Shown one piece after another: positions 42,952 through 52,515 of a stretch of 64,000 bases of DNA. The stretch's first letter is position 1; each line of letters opens with the position of its first letter. Position numbers and translations under genes: made by a program. The notes beneath the pieces are model-generated. The model was not told the origin of the DNA. It saw only the letters and a list, made by a program, of their open reading frames with translations, and ran no database searches. Origin of the DNA: Methylorubrum extorquens (GTDB lineage Bacteria; Pseudomonadota; Alphaproteobacteria; Rhizobiales; Beijerinckiaceae); the NCBI RefSeq assembly GCF_024169925.1, contig NZ_JALJXF010000001.1:3292001-3356000 (forward strand), written 5' to 3'.

Positions 42952-44055
42952 TCAGCCCCCGGTGACGCTCATGTGCCGCGGCACGGCCGCCGGGCGAGCG
43001 CGCTCGATGACGAAGTCGTGGCCCTTCGGCTTGCGGGAGATCGCCTCGACCACGGCCTGCGTCACCAGCGCATCGTCGGGTGAAGCGCGCAGCGCCGCGC
43101 GCAGGTCGGCCGCGTCCTCCTGGCCCAGACACATGTAGAGCTTGCCGGTGCAGGTCAGGCGCACCCGGTTGCAGCTCTCGCAGAAATTGTGGGTCAGAGG
43201 CGTGATGAAGCCGAGCCGTCCGCCGGTCTCGTCGATCCGCACGTAGCGGGCCGGGCCGCCGGTCCGGTCGGGCAAAGGCGTCAGGGTGAAGCGTTGCTCA
43301 AGGCGTTCGCGGGCAACCGAGAGCGGCAGGAACTGGTCGGTGCGGTCGCCCTCGATCTCGCCGAGCGGCATCACCTCGATCAGCGTCATGTCCATGCCGA
43401 GCCCGTGGGCCCAGGCGATCATGTCGGCGATCTCGTCCTCGTTCACGCCTTTGAGCGCCACGGCGTTGATCTTGACCTTGATGCCCGCGGCACGCGCCGC
43501 CTCGATCCCCGCCAGCACCACCGACAGGTCGCCACGCCGGGTGATCGCCCGGAACTTGTCGGGGTCGAGCGTATCGAGCGAGACGTTGATCCGGCGCACG
43601 CCGAGATCGGCCAATTCGGGCGCGAAGCGGGCAAGCTGGGAGCCGTTGGTCGTCAGCGTCAGTTCGTCCAGGGTGCCGCTCTTCAGGTGCCGAGAAAGCC
43701 GGCGGAACAGATGCATGATGTCTCGGCGCACCAGCGGCTCGCCGCCGGTGATCCGCAGCTTGCGCACACCGCGATCGATGAACACGCCGCAGAGCCGATC
43801 GAGTTCTTCGAGCGTCAGCAGATCGCGCTTGGGCAGGAACTGCATGTCCTCCGACATGCAGTACGCACAACGGAAATCGCAGCGATCCGTTACCGAGATC
43901 CTGAGATAGGTGATCGCCCGCTGGAAAGGGTCGATGAGCGGCGCCGGCCGCACGGGCGCGAGGGTATCGTCGGCGGGGCCCCACATACGCGCCTCTGAAC
44001 TCGACTCGGTGCCGGCATGGGTGGTTTTGTCGGCTGACAGATCCAACATCGCCAT
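42952..44055 (-). CDS. moaA: GTP 3',8-cyclase (molybdenum cofactor biosynthesis)
   Basis: Radical-SAM enzyme for the first step of molybdopterin synthesis; 367 aa from ATG 44055. The SAM-cluster motif is CDFRCAYC within [12 protein letters not shown]. The second 4Fe-4S cluster cysteines are in [22 protein letters not shown]-type SAM contacts appear in [13 protein letters not shown]. The C-terminal pair of residues is GG (SVTGG), essential in homologues. The start is uncertain (44085, 44055 or 44049); no clear ribosome-binding site favours one. Confidence 0.95.
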   Translation of the reverse strand: MAMLDLSADKTTHAGTESSSEARMWGPADDTLAPVRPAPLIDPFQRAITYLRISVTDRCDFRCAYCMSEDMQFLPKRDLLTLEELDRLCGVFIDRGVRKLRITGGEPLVRRDIMHLFRRLSRHLKSGTLDELTLTTNGSQLARFAPELADLGVRRINVSLDTLDPDKFRAITRRGDLSVVLAGIEAARAAGIKVKINAVALKGVNEDEIADMIAWAHGLGMDMTLIEVMPLGEIEGDRTDQFLPLSVARERLEQRFTLTPLPDRTGGPARYVRIDETGGRLGFITPLTHNFCESCNRVRLTCTGKLYMCLGQEDAADLRAALRASPDDALVTQAVVEAISRKPKGHDFVIERARPAAVPRHMSVTGG

Positions 44056-44129
44056 CCATATGAGGGCGGTGGCATCCTCCGGCAAGCGCGCGAGCGCAAT
44101 GCCGGCATGAGAGCGTGGAATCGACCGTC

Positions 44130-44558
44130 ATGAGTGAGCGCTGGCCCACCGAAATCCGCCTGTCCGGGGACAAGCGCATTCTGACTGTCGCGTTCGACGG
44201 CGGCGGCCGCTTCGAGCTGCCCGCCGAATACTTGCGCGTGTCGAGTCCCTCAGCGGAGGTTCAAGGCCATTCTCCGGCCGAGCGCAAGGTGCTGGGCGGC
44301 AAGCGCGATGTCGCAATCCTCTCGGTCGAGCCCATCGGCAACTACGCCGTGAAGCTGTTCTTCGACGATATGCACGATACCGGTATCTATGGGTGGGACT
44401 ACCTGTTCGACCTCGGTCGCGAGTACCGGAACCGCTGGTCGACCTATCTGCGTGAGTTGGACGAGCGCGGCCTCACAAGGGACCGCGTGGCCAGCGCACC
44501 GGCGAAAGCGAGCCAAGCCGGCGGAGGCTGCGGAAGCGGCAGTTGCGGCTGCCACTAA
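44130..44558 (+). CDS. DUF971 (gamma-butyrobetaine hydroxylase-like N-domain) protein
   Basis: Protein of 142 aa. The DUF971 core reads WPTEIRLSGDKRILTVAF, FELPAEYLRV and the final GIYGWDYLFDLG. The C-terminus adds GGGCGSGSCGCH with three cysteines and a histidine, suggestive of metal or Fe-S binding. In many bacteria DUF971 proteins occur beside Mrp/ApbC Fe-S carriers; here the neighbour is moaA. GTG 44115 is an alternative start. Confidence 0.8.
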   Translation: MSERWPTEIRLSGDKRILTVAFDGGGRFELPAEYLRVSSPSAEVQGHSPAERKVLGGKRDVAILSVEPIGNYAVKLFFDDMHDTGIYGWDYLFDLGREYRNRWSTYLRELDERGLTRDRVASAPAKASQAGGGCGSGSCGCH

Positions 44559-44617
44559 GTCCGCGGCAAATCATCGGACATGATGCGGGCCACGCCTGAA
44601 GTGGCCCGCACAACACG

Positions 44618-44785
44618 TCAGCTCGGCTGTTCCTCGACCTGATCGAGATCCTCGTTGGGAATCGCGTCCGGTCGCGGCGGGGGATCTCCGGCAGGGGGCT
44701 GCGGAGCGGGGGGCGGATCGCCGATCGGCTTCGGCTCGGTCTCGGATTGCGGCCGATCATTCTGTGTGGTCACGCGTTTCTCCAT
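44618..44785 (-). CDS. Small proline-rich hypothetical protein
   Basis: A 55-residue frame from ATG 44785 (MEKRVTTQND...) rich in Pro, Asp and Glu, with repeated GDPPPAPQPP/GDPPPRPD segments and an acidic end DLDQVEEQPS. It would be disordered. No domain is recognised and the ribosome-binding site is poor, so reality is uncertain. The frame extends to 44854. Confidence 0.45.
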   Translation of the reverse strand: MEKRVTTQNDRPQSETEPKPIGDPPPAPQPPAGDPPPRPDAIPNEDLDQVEEQPS

Positions 44786-44893
44786 GGATGCGGTGTCGGC
44801 CCTCTCCGCGTGGCGAGGGACGAGTCCGTCCGGCTGGGGGGCAAGAGAATCCATCCGGCCGCTCGACGAACGGCCGGGGCGAATGATGTTCGC

Positions 44894-45136
44894 TCAGGCG
44901 GCGCCCGACGTGCTCCATTCCTGCTTCACCTCGTCCGCACTCCGATTGAGGCGGACCTGATCGCCCTCGACGGCGATCACGAAATCGAGGGGGATGTAGT
45001 GATGGAGCCCGCCCGAATCGGCGTCGCTCTTGGTCAGCTTGATCTCGCCTTTCCCGACGTGATCCACCGTGCCGACATGTCCGCCATCAGAACCGACGAC
45101 GGTGGCGTGCTCGCGTATCTGGCTGGCATCGACCAT
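44894..45136 (-). CDS. DUF2171 small protein
   Basis: Protein of 80 aa. MVDASQIREHATVVGSDGGH, VGTVDHVGKGEIKLTKSD and HYIPLDFVIAVEGDQVRLNR fit the DUF2171/PRC-barrel-like fold seen in stress-related small proteins. GGGAGGA stands 6 bases before ATG 45136, a strong site. Function unknown. Confidence 0.8.
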   Translation of the reverse strand: MVDASQIREHATVVGSDGGHVGTVDHVGKGEIKLTKSDADSGGLHHYIPLDFVIAVEGDQVRLNRSADEVKQEWSTSGAA

Positions 45137-45290
45137 GGCTATCCTCCCTGTTGAGGGGGGCCAACCGGTGTTGCGGGGGGAGGTTCCGCGTCGGCGATCC
45201 ACGCGGCTTCGGGGGCAGCCTGCGACGGTCCGGCATTGAACCATCCCCCGCCCCACCCGTTGGCGTGCGAACTTTCAACGGAGGCAGCGC

Positions 45291-45428
45291 GTGTCAGCCA
45301 ACGATTTCCAACATCGCGTCGGTCAGGACGTCGACACCGTCGATCAGCTCAGCAGCGTCGTCATTCTTGGCCTCGCCGTGGCGGGCGGCATCGCCGCGGT
45401 CGTGCTCGATCTGCTGCTGATCGGCTGA
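45291..45428 (+). CDS. Small single-span membrane protein (45 aa)
   Basis: A short gene from GTG 45291 with GGAGG 7 bases upstream to TGA 45428. The peptide has a polar N-terminus (SANDFQHRVGQDVDTVDQLS) and one hydrophobic helix (SVVILGLAVAGGIAAVVLDL, about 22-44). A strong hairpin terminator follows 33 bp later, which supports a genuine short transcript. Function unknown. Confidence 0.6.
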   Translation: MSANDFQHRVGQDVDTVDQLSSVVILGLAVAGGIAAVVLDLLLIG

Positions 45429-45458
45429 CCCGCAGCTCTCTCGGACCAAACCCAAACG

Positions 45459-45488
45459 AAAAGGGCCGGCATCGCTGCCGGCCCTTTC
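45459..45488. terminator. Rho-independent terminator (bidirectional)
   Basis: AAAAGGGCCGGC - ATCGCT - GCCGGCCCTTT forms a 10-bp or longer stem. A-tracts on the left and T-tracts on the right make it functional for both the small plus-strand gene and the minus-strand L,D-transpeptidase. Confidence 0.85.
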
Positions 45489-45511
45489 TCATTTCTATCT
45501 CGGGTGAACGA

Positions 45512-46189
45512 TCAGCGCTGGACGACGACCCGGGCGCCGACCTTCACGCGGCTGTAGAGATCCGTCACATCCTCGTTGGTCATGCGGATGCAGCCGGACG
45601 ACACTGCCGTGCCGATCGTCTCGGGCTCGTTGGAGCCATGGATGCGATAGATCGTGTTGCCGAGATACATGGCGCGCGCGCCGAGCGGATTCTCGATACC
45701 GCCCTTCATGTAGCGCGGCAGATCGGGACGGCGGCGCAGCATCTCCGACGGCGGGCGCCAATCGGGCCATTCGCGCTTCATCGTGACAGTCTGCGTGCCA
45801 CCCCAGGTGAAGCCGGGACGGCCGACGCCGACACCGTAGCGCAGGGCTTCGCCGCCGGGCTGGATGAGATAGAGCCGGCGCTCGGCGGTCGAGACGACGA
45901 TGGTGCCGGGGGCGTGGGGTCCGGAATAGGGAACCGTATCGCGCGGAATCGCCGTCATCTGCGGCACGGTCGAGGCCAGCGGGTCGGCGGCCGAGGCGGG
46001 CGCACCCGGGACATCCGCCGGCAGAGCCGCGTTGGCGGTCGGCAGCGTGTTCTGCGGGCGCACGCGCACCGTCAGAACCTCGGTCAGCGGCTGGCGCGTG
46101 AGCGGGTCAATCTCATAGGCTGCGGCGGGGCTTGCCAGCGCGAACGTCGCGCAGGCAAGCCCGCCCAGGGCAACGACGAAACGGCGCAT
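45512..46189 (-). CDS. L,D-transpeptidase (YkuD domain), exported
   Basis: Periplasmic peptidoglycan cross-linking enzyme or lipoprotein-anchoring enzyme, 225 aa. The signal peptide RRFVVALGGLACATFALA ends near AAA-YE. The YkuD domain (from about 95) has the catalytic motif IHGSNEPETIG ... SSGCIRMTNED with His, Cys and Arg. ATG 46189 is selected; the longer frame to 46411 has no signal-like start. Confidence 0.92.
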   Translation of the reverse strand: MRRFVVALGGLACATFALASPAAAYEIDPLTRQPLTEVLTVRVRPQNTLPTANAALPADVPGAPASAADPLASTVPQMTAIPRDTVPYSGPHAPGTIVVSTAERRLYLIQPGGEALRYGVGVGRPGFTWGGTQTVTMKREWPDWRPPSEMLRRRPDLPRYMKGGIENPLGARAMYLGNTIYRIHGSNEPETIGTAVSSGCIRMTNEDVTDLYSRVKVGARVVVQR

Positions 46190-46506
46190 CAGGGCCTCTC
46201 GGGGCAGGCGAAGAATCAGGGGACGCGGTGGAAGAACCGCCGCACGATGCCGTGCGGACCCTCGCCAAGGCGTAAACGCTCCCCGATTAAAGCCAAGCTT
46301 GATTTGCAGTGCGGTACTGCTTCGGCCATCCTCGTGACCGTGTGGCCACACTGTGGCAGCGCGGCCGTGCGAGCCAGGATTATCGTTGCCGGACGGAACC
46401 TTCCCGAGCATCGCCTTCGGCAGAATGCCTCACCGTTCGCCCCTATTCCGGAGCTGCGCTGGACGCGTGAGGATGGTCTCGGAGTCCCTGGGGGGTGCGC
46501 CGGGCG
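46190..46506. other. Intergenic region between the L,D-transpeptidase and nadC
   Basis: 317 bp upstream of the transpeptidase and downstream of nadC. A perfect 12-bp palindrome GTGTGGCCACAC is at 46340-46351. No gene, RNA or clear promoter is seen otherwise. Confidence 0.4.
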
Positions 46507-47367
46507 CTACGCCGCGTCGAGCCCCAGATCGATGATCGCCGAGCTGTGGGTGATCCAGCCGACCGAGATCAGATCGACACCCGACGCCGCCACCGCGCCG
46601 ACCGTCTCCCGGTTGATCCGGCCTGAGGCCTCGGTCACCGCGCGTCCATCGACCATCGCCACGGCCTGCCGCAAGGTGTCGGGGTTCATGTTGTCGAGCA
46701 GCACCGCGTCGGCGCCGATTGAGAGCGCCTCTTCGAGCTGGGCCAAGGTGTCGACTTCGACTTCGATCTTGACGAGGTGACCGGTCCGCGCGCGAGCCCG
46801 CTCGATGGCGGGGATGATGCCGCCCGCGACTGCGACGTGATTGTCCTTGATCAGCACCGCGTCGTCGAGGCCGAAGCGGTGGTTCGAGCCACCACCGGCG
46901 CGCACCGCGTGTTTCTCCAGCGCCCGCAGGCCCGGCGTGGTCTTGCGGGTGCAGACGATCCGCGCCTTGCCATGCGGCCGCGCCGCCTCGACCAGTGAGG
47001 CCGTGGCCGTGGCGACGCCGCTGAGCCGGCAGAGCAGGTTGAGGGCGACGCGCTCGGCGGTCAGGACCGCGCGCGCCGGACCGGAGAGGCGGATCACCGT
47101 ATCGCCCGGCGCGACGCGGGAGCCGTCGCCGCGCTCGACCGTCACCGACAGGCTCGGATCGATCAGCTCGAACGCGATGGCGGCGGCATCGGTCCCGGCG
47201 ATCACCCCGTCCTGACGGGAGGCGATGACCGCCTCCATCCGCTCACCCGCAGGCACGATCGCATCCGTTGTGATGTCGCCGGCCCGACCGAGATCTTCGA
47301 GGAGGGCCGCCCGCACTACGGGCTCCACGAGAAGGCGCGGCAGCGGCAGCAGGACATCGTCAGGCAT
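46507..47367 (-). CDS. nadC: Nicotinate-nucleotide pyrophosphorylase (carboxylating)
   Basis: Third enzyme of de novo NAD synthesis: quinolinate plus PRPP to nicotinate mononucleotide. 286 aa. Blocks include [57 protein letters not shown] and LDNMNPDTL. It overlaps the end of nadB by 8 bp and closes the nadA-nadB-nadC operon. Confidence 0.96.
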   Translation of the reverse strand: MPDDVLLPLPRLLVEPVVRAALLEDLGRAGDITTDAIVPAGERMEAVIASRQDGVIAGTDAAAIAFELIDPSLSVTVERGDGSRVAPGDTVIRLSGPARAVLTAERVALNLLCRLSGVATATASLVEAARPHGKARIVCTRKTTPGLRALEKHAVRAGGGSNHRFGLDDAVLIKDNHVAVAGGIIPAIERARARTGHLVKIEVEVDTLAQLEEALSIGADAVLLDNMNPDTLRQAVAMVDGRAVTEASGRINRETVGAVAASGVDLISVGWITHSSAIIDLGLDAA

Positions 47368-48889
47368 CGGTGAGTTCCTGAAGCGCGCACGGGGCGTTAG
47401 CGGCGGCGGGCGTGAACACGGAGTGCCGGGCCGGGAGCTGACCCGGATGATCGCTGCGCCAATGGGCGCCGCGGCTTTCGCACCGGTCGAGGGCGGAGCG
47501 AGCGATCATCAGGCCCGTGGCGGCCGCGTCGCTGCCGCGCTCGGACAGATCGGCCAGCCGAGCGATGGCCTGGGACAGGCCGGCCTCATCGCGCACCACG
47601 CCGACGCAAGCTTCCATGATGCCGCGAACCTCGGCGAGTGGCGCGTCATCCTGCGGCTGTATCTCGGGCAGCGGCGCCGGGCGATCCGTGCTCGCTAGGG
47701 CCGAGGCGGCATCGATCGACTCGGCGATGCGCGGCGCGAAGGCCAACGCTTCGAGAAGCGAGTTGCTGGCAAGCCGATTGGCGCCGTGCAGACCGGTCGA
47801 GGACACCTCGCCGCACGCCCACAGGCCCGGCACGGTGCTGCGGCCGGCGGCGTCCACGAGAATGCCGCCCATGTGGTAGTGCGCCGCCGGCCGGACCGGG
47901 ATCGGTTGGACCGCCGGATCGATGCCGGCCTCGGCGCAGAGCGCGAAAACCGTCGGGAAGCGCTGCGGCATGCGGGCGCCGAGTGGGCCACGGGTGTCGA
48001 GATAGACCGTGCGGCCACGGCCGAGCGCCTGGAAGATGCCACGGGCCACGACGTCGCGGGGGGCAAGGTCCCCGCCTTCGATCCCCGCCATCACGGGCGC
48101 GCCGTCCTCGTCGATCAGCACCGCCCCCTCGCCGCGGAGCGCCTCGGTCGCGAGCGGCATCGGATCGCGGCCGGCGGCGATGGCAGTCGGGTGGAACTGC
48201 ACGAATTCGAGGTCGCGCAGCGCGGAACCCGCCCGTGCAGCAACGAGAAGACCTCGCCCGAGGGCGCCCCGCGGGTTCGTGGTCGAGGCGTAGAGCGCGC
48301 CGGTACCTCCGGTCGCCAGCACCACCGCGCGGGCGGGCAGACGGAAGGCCGCGCCGTCGCGTTCACACACGACACCGCAGACACGGCCGTCGGCATCCTG
48401 CATCAGGCCGTGCAAGCCGGCCACGAGAACCTCGATCGAGGGTGTCACCTGGACGGCGCGGACCAGCGCATCCAGCACGGTACGGCCGGTGGAATCACCC
48501 CGCGCCCGCACGATCCGGCGCCGGCTATGGGCCGCCTCCAGCCCGAGCGCCAGGGCGCCGTCCGCCTCCCGGTCGAAACCGGTTCCGAGGGCGACGAGCC
48601 AATCGATCAGACCCGGACCGGCTTCGGCGACGCGCAAGGCGACTGCCGGGTCGGTCAGGCCGGCGCCCGCGACGAGCGTGTCGTCCGCGTGGAGCGAAGG
48701 CGCATCGTCCGTGCCCATCGCGGCGGCGATGCCGCCCTGGGCCCAACCCGTGGCGGTGCCGGCCCCGAGGGGCGCGGCGGTGATGAGGGTGACGGGGCGC
48801 GGCGCGAGCCGCAGAGCCGTGGCGAGTCCGGCTACCCCGGCGCCGACCACGACCACCCGGTCGGCAGGACTCCGGGCGAAGACGCTCAT
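47360..48889 (-). CDS. nadB: L-aspartate oxidase
   Basis: FAD enzyme converting aspartate to iminoaspartate; 509 aa. The N-terminal dinucleotide motif is VVVGAGVAGLATALRL. Typical blocks of the succinate dehydrogenase/fumarate reductase-like family follow: TGWAQGGIAAAMG, GGTGALYASTTNPRGA, FVQFHPTAI and HYHMGGILVDAAGRSTVPGL. The ATG overlaps the nadA stop (TGATG). The product is unstable and passed to NadA. Confidence 0.95.
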   Translation of the reverse strand: MSVFARSPADRVVVVGAGVAGLATALRLAPRPVTLITAAPLGAGTATGWAQGGIAAAMGTDDAPSLHADDTLVAGAGLTDPAVALRVAEAGPGLIDWLVALGTGFDREADGALALGLEAAHSRRRIVRARGDSTGRTVLDALVRAVQVTPSIEVLVAGLHGLMQDADGRVCGVVCERDGAAFRLPARAVVLATGGTGALYASTTNPRGALGRGLLVAARAGSALRDLEFVQFHPTAIAAGRDPMPLATEALRGEGAVLIDEDGAPVMAGIEGGDLAPRDVVARGIFQALGRGRTVYLDTRGPLGARMPQRFPTVFALCAEAGIDPAVQPIPVRPAAHYHMGGILVDAAGRSTVPGLWACGEVSSTGLHGANRLASNSLLEALAFAPRIAESIDAASALASTDRPAPLPEIQPQDDAPLAEVRGIMEACVGVVRDEAGLSQAIARLADLSERGSDAAATGLMIARSALDRCESRGAHWRSDHPGQLPARHSVFTPAAANAPCALQELTDA

Positions 48890-49932
48890 CAGGCGGCCTG
48901 CCGCGGTGAGACGGTCTGGGTCGGCTTCACCGCGAGCATCCGCTCGACGGCGAGGCGCGCCCGCTCGGCCAATCCTTCCTCGACCGTGATCTCGTGCGTC
49001 ATCGTCTCCAATGCCTCACGGATGTTGCGCAAGGTGATCCGCTTCATGTGCGGACAGAGATTGCAGGGCTTGATGAACTCGATGTCGGGGTTGGCCACCG
49101 CGATGTTGTCGGCCATCGAGCATTCGGTCACAAGCACGACCTGGGACGGCCGTTTCTCGGTGACGTAGTTCATCATCATCGCCGTCGAGCCGGAGAAGTC
49201 CGAGGCTTCGACCACCTCCGGCGGGCATTCCGGATGGGCGATCACGGTGATGCCGGGATAGCTCTCGCGCACGTCGGCGATGTCGGCCGGGGTGAAGCGC
49301 TCGTGCACCTCGCAATGTCCGGCCCAGGTCAGCATCTCGACTTCGGGCACCTGCTTCTGGACGTTTTGGGCCAGGAACTCGTCCGGGATCATCAGAACCC
49401 GCTTCACGCCGAGCGCGCGCACCACGTCGGCGGCGTTGCCGGAGGTGCAGCACACATCCGACTCCGCCTTTACCGCGGCGGAGGTGTTGACGTAGGTCAC
49501 GACCGGCACGCCGGGATACTTGGCGCGCAGGGCCCGCACGTCGGCCGCGGTGATCGAATCGGCGAGCGAGCAGCCGGCGGCCATATCGGGCATCAGCACG
49601 GTCTTGCCGGGGTTCAGGAGCTTGGCGGTCTCGGCCATGAAGTGGACACCGGCCAGCACGATCACGTCCGCATCCACCCGCGCCGCTTCACGGGCCAGAG
49701 CGAGGCTGTCACCGACGATATCCGCCACGGTGTGGAAGATCTCCGGCGCTTGGTAGTTGTGCGCCAGAACCACCGCGTTGCGCTCGCGTTTCAGGCGCAG
49801 GATGGCCTCGACATCGGGAGCCAGCGCCGGCCACTCGATCGCGGGCACGTGACGGCTAACGCGCGCGTAGAGATCGGGCAGCGGGAAGGCCCGTTCAGCC
49901 GGCTCGCGAGGGGCGGATCCTGCCTCGAACAT
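48889..49932 (-). CDS. nadA: Quinolinate synthase
   Basis: 4Fe-4S enzyme that condenses iminoaspartate with dihydroxyacetone phosphate to quinolinate; 347 aa. Signature parts are [60 protein letters not shown] and [12 protein letters not shown] with cluster cysteines. AAAGGAG lies 6 bases before ATG 49932, so the frame's upstream extension (which runs into the operator) is rejected. Two predicted NadQ-type palindromes lie just upstream. Confidence 0.96.
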   Translation of the reverse strand: MFEAGSAPREPAERAFPLPDLYARVSRHVPAIEWPALAPDVEAILRLKRERNAVVLAHNYQAPEIFHTVADIVGDSLALAREAARVDADVIVLAGVHFMAETAKLLNPGKTVLMPDMAAGCSLADSITAADVRALRAKYPGVPVVTYVNTSAAVKAESDVCCTSGNAADVVRALGVKRVLMIPDEFLAQNVQKQVPEVEMLTWAGHCEVHERFTPADIADVRESYPGITVIAHPECPPEVVEASDFSGSTAMMMNYVTEKRPSQVVLVTECSMADNIAVANPDIEFIKPCNLCPHMKRITLRNIREALETMTHEITVEEGLAERARLAVERMLAVKPTQTVSPRQAA

Positions 49933-49945
49933 CGCGGTCTCCTTT

Positions 49946-50021
49946 ATGCTCAAACTGAGCATTGTGCCGTCTAAGTTAGGCGCCGCCTATGGCATTGTCC
50001 AGATATGCTGAGACTGAGCAT
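49946..50021 (-). promoter_or_regulatory. Tandem palindromic operators of the nadABC operon (NadQ-like)
   Basis: ATGCTCAaacTGAGCAT (49946-49962) is a perfect 7-3-7 palindrome. ATGCTGAgacTGAGCAT (50005-50021) is the same site with one mismatch, 59 bp away centre to centre. A further half site ATGCTCA is at 50064-50070. The motif and position resemble NadQ repressor sites of alphaproteobacterial nadABC operons. The regulator gene is not in the window. Confidence 0.7.
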
Positions 50022-50336
50022 AACGATTTTGCGATGCAAAATTTTGCTGCGGATGCACACAGCATGCTCACCGCGGAATGCAAAAAATATCATGCTCGCC
50101 GAGTCGTAAACGAGCGGGCGTCGTCATTTGATAGGTTTTAGCAACACCTTAGGTACCTTTCCGAGCCGATTTAAAGCCAATGTTAACTGGCGGGGAGTGA
50201 TAAACACCCCCGCCGTCACAGAAAGTGCTCTGCCCAACTTGAATCAATCGGAAGATGCATGGCTGAAGCCGAGCGAAACCATCCTGGGCAGGTCTTTCCA
50301 TAATAAGTGGCATAAGAATCGGGGGTCTCTGACACC
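50022..50336. other. Intergenic region upstream of the chemoreceptor
   Basis: AT-richer than average. It should contain the nadA promoter on one side and the chemoreceptor promoter on the other. A CtrA-like but imperfect box TAAA-N7-TTAAC is at 50172-50187. No RNA gene recognised. Confidence 0.4.
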
Positions 50337-51710
50337 ATGCTGTCTCTCAAGCTCGGTCGTAGTACCGGACCGTCCGCACCTGTCTCGTCCGAACTCCCGG
50401 CAGCCGGTCCTTCCGACGACGCACGCCTGATCGCGGCGATCCAGCGCTTGGCAAACCGTGCCGGCCTCGACCAAACCGATATGCCCGGTAACGCCGTGGG
50501 TGCCGCCTTGAGCGACCTCGACCGGGCGCAGCGCAGCGATCTGCGTACCGAGCGGGCCAACGTCGCCGCCATTGCAAGAGAAGCCTCGGAAGGGGCGATC
50601 AACATCGGCTGGACGACCTACGACGTCGGCGAGGTTGCGCAATCGACGCAGACCATCGCGAGCGCGATCGAAGAAATGGGCGCGTCCATCGCCGAGGTGG
50701 CCGAGACCTCCGAGGCCGCCGGCTCCAGCGCCGCCGAGGCCCGCCAAGCGATGACGGCCTGCATGTCCGACGTCGGCGACGCCCGCTCGGCCATGGATGC
50801 GATCCGCGACCGCACCCAACAGATCGACGAGCGCCTGCAGCTTCTCCAGAACGCCATCGCCCAGATCGGCACGATGGCGGGCACCATCGCGACGATCTCG
50901 AGCCAGACCAACCTGCTCGCGCTGAACGCGACCATCGAGGCCGCCCGCGCGGGCGAGGCAGGCCGCGGCTTCTCGGTGGTGGCTGCCGAAGTGAAATCGC
51001 TCTCGGGCCAGACCGCGCGCTCGACCGAGCAGATCCGCACCTGGCTCAACACCCTTCAGGGCGAGATGAGCCAGATCGCCCGTGCCGTCGAGGAGAGCCG
51101 CGGCGCCGTCTCGACCGGCAGCGGCGTGGTCGACAGCCTCGGCAGCCGTGTCGAGAGCGCGGCCGAACGGATCGCCCGCACGAGCGAGATGAACGCGGCT
51201 CTTGCTGCGGCCATCACGCAGCAGAGCAGCGCGACTGCGGAGATTTCGAGCAGCGTGCAGAGCATCGCCGCCAAGGCGGCCAAGACCCGTACCGAGATCG
51301 AGGCCATCACCAAGCGCCTCGTGAAGGCCGAGACGCTGGCGCAGACGGCGCTGGCGGATTCGAGCGGGCTCGACCTCTACGAGTTGGTGCGTCTGCCGGC
51401 CGATCTCGGCCTATGGAAGCGGGGCCTCGCGACGATCCTGCTCGGCGCGGCACCCGCCGATCCGGCGGCAGCGATCCTGCGGGGCCGGGCCGCCCGGCAG
51501 GCGGTGGAAAGCCTGACCTCCGACCCGTCTCGCCGGAATGCGGCGGAGGCGTTCCTGACGGCCGAGGCAACCGCCCACGCCGAGGCCGAGCGGATGGTGA
51601 AAGCCCTCGCCCAGAGCAACTGGGATGTGGGCACGCCGGCCTATCAGGCCGCAAACGCGGCGATGAAGGAGATGATCACCGCCGCCGCCCGGATCATCGA
51701 AGCGGCCTAA
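50337..51710 (+). CDS. Soluble methyl-accepting chemotaxis-type protein
   Basis: Cytoplasmic chemoreceptor-like protein, 457 aa. There is no transmembrane segment or recognisable periplasmic domain. A long coiled coil (about 75-350) contains the highly conserved hairpin tip [20 protein letters not shown] followed by [13 protein letters not shown], which contacts CheA/CheW. The C-terminal about 90 residues (from [19 protein letters not shown] to [13 protein letters not shown]) form a small helical domain that may be a diverged CZB-like sensor; this last point is speculation. The ligand is unknown. Confidence 0.88.
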   Translation: MLSLKLGRSTGPSAPVSSELPAAGPSDDARLIAAIQRLANRAGLDQTDMPGNAVGAALSDLDRAQRSDLRTERANVAAIAREASEGAINIGWTTYDVGEVAQSTQTIASAIEEMGASIAEVAETSEAAGSSAAEARQAMTACMSDVGDARSAMDAIRDRTQQIDERLQLLQNAIAQIGTMAGTIATISSQTNLLALNATIEAARAGEAGRGFSVVAAEVKSLSGQTARSTEQIRTWLNTLQGEMSQIARAVEESRGAVSTGSGVVDSLGSRVESAAERIARTSEMNAALAAAITQQSSATAEISSSVQSIAAKAAKTRTEIEAITKRLVKAETLAQTALADSSGLDLYELVRLPADLGLWKRGLATILLGAAPADPAAAILRGRAARQAVESLTSDPSRRNAAEAFLTAEATAHAEAERMVKALAQSNWDVGTPAYQAANAAMKEMITAAARIIEAA

Positions 51711-51720
51711 GCACCGCGCA

Positions 51721-51742
51721 GCCCCGCCGCCGGGGCGCTTTC
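51721..51742 (+). terminator. Possible hairpin terminator after the chemoreceptor
   Basis: GCCCCG-CCGC-CGGGGC followed by GCTTTC lies 10 bp after the stop codon. The stem is short and the U-run weak, so this is tentative. Confidence 0.4.
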
Positions 51743-51792
51743 AGGCTGAAGCGGGCCGCCCCTGCCCTCCGCGGGCGCGGCCCCGGCCGCGA

Positions 51793-52104
51793 TCAGGCCG
51801 CTTCCTCGTCGTCATCGAGCGTCGGATCGCCGGTCCAGGCCGTGGCGAAGGCGGCGAGGTGGCGCGCATCGGAGAAGGCCAGCACCGTGACCGTACGCTC
51901 GGTCGGCATGCCACCGGGATAGGGTGCGAGAAGCACCGTCTCCTGCGAAAGGCGCGCGTCGGGTGCGTTCGCATCGACCCACACCTTCGCCTCAGGCGTC
52001 AGCGTTGCCGGATCGGCCAGTGCCCGCGAATCCGCACGCAGCACGATGATCGTGGTGCCAAGCCCCGGATTGGAGGCCTGGATCTGCTTGATGATGTCGA
52101 TCAT
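51793..52104 (-). CDS. Hypothetical protein, coupled to the EthD gene
   Basis: Protein of 103 aa: MIDIIKQIQASNPGLGTTII at the N-terminus, an acidic tail TLDDDEEAA. No domain is recognised. Its ATG overlaps the upstream stop (TGATG), so it is translated together with the EthD-like protein. Codon use is like its neighbours, supporting a real gene. Confidence 0.65.
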   Translation of the reverse strand: MIDIIKQIQASNPGLGTTIIVLRADSRALADPATLTPEAKVWVDANAPDARLSQETVLLAPYPGGMPTERTVTVLAFSDARHLAAFATAWTGDPTLDDDEEAA

Positions 52105-52430
52105 CAGCCTCTCACTTCAGACGCCGCAAACTCGCTGAGCTGAACCGTCGGTTGCGTGTCGGTGAAGTTCGGGATGTCCCCGAAGATCTCCGGCCCATCC
52201 TCCGACGCGGCGGCCTTGAACGCGTCGGCGGACTCGAAGCGCAGCAGCGCCACAACCTGATAGGGCGCCGCACCGCCATCGGGCGTACCGGTGCCCGTCA
52301 CGACTGAGTAGTCGTGCAGACCCTTCGCGGTCCAACGCTCGCTGACCAGCGGCATGTGCTTCTTGAGATAATAGTCCATGTCGAAGCGGGTGCCCGCCCC
52401 GCTCGGATACATCACGCTGACGAGGATCAT
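52104..52430 (-). CDS. EthD-family small protein
   Basis: Dimeric alpha-beta barrel protein of 108 aa. ILVSVMYPSGAGTRFDMDYY, LKKHMPLVSERW and the C-terminal DGPEIFGDIPNFTDTQPTVQ fit the EthD family (named from ether-degradation clusters; molecular role uncertain). AAGGAG lies 5 bases before ATG 52430. It is followed by a coupled hypothetical gene. Confidence 0.8.
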   Translation of the reverse strand: MILVSVMYPSGAGTRFDMDYYLKKHMPLVSERWTAKGLHDYSVVTGTGTPDGGAAPYQVVALLRFESADAFKAAASEDGPEIFGDIPNFTDTQPTVQLSEFAASEVRG

Positions 52431-52515
52431 GGCGTCTCCTTCCGCCGGCTTCTTGATCGAGCCGGCGGATCGGGAACATGTCGCGCCCGCCCGCCGGATC
52501 AAGCCTCGGACCTGG

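Noticed and set aside
50172-50187. Second CtrA box upstream of the chemoreceptor
   Set aside because: Reads TAAA-N7-TTAAC, with the left half imperfect; kept only as a remark.
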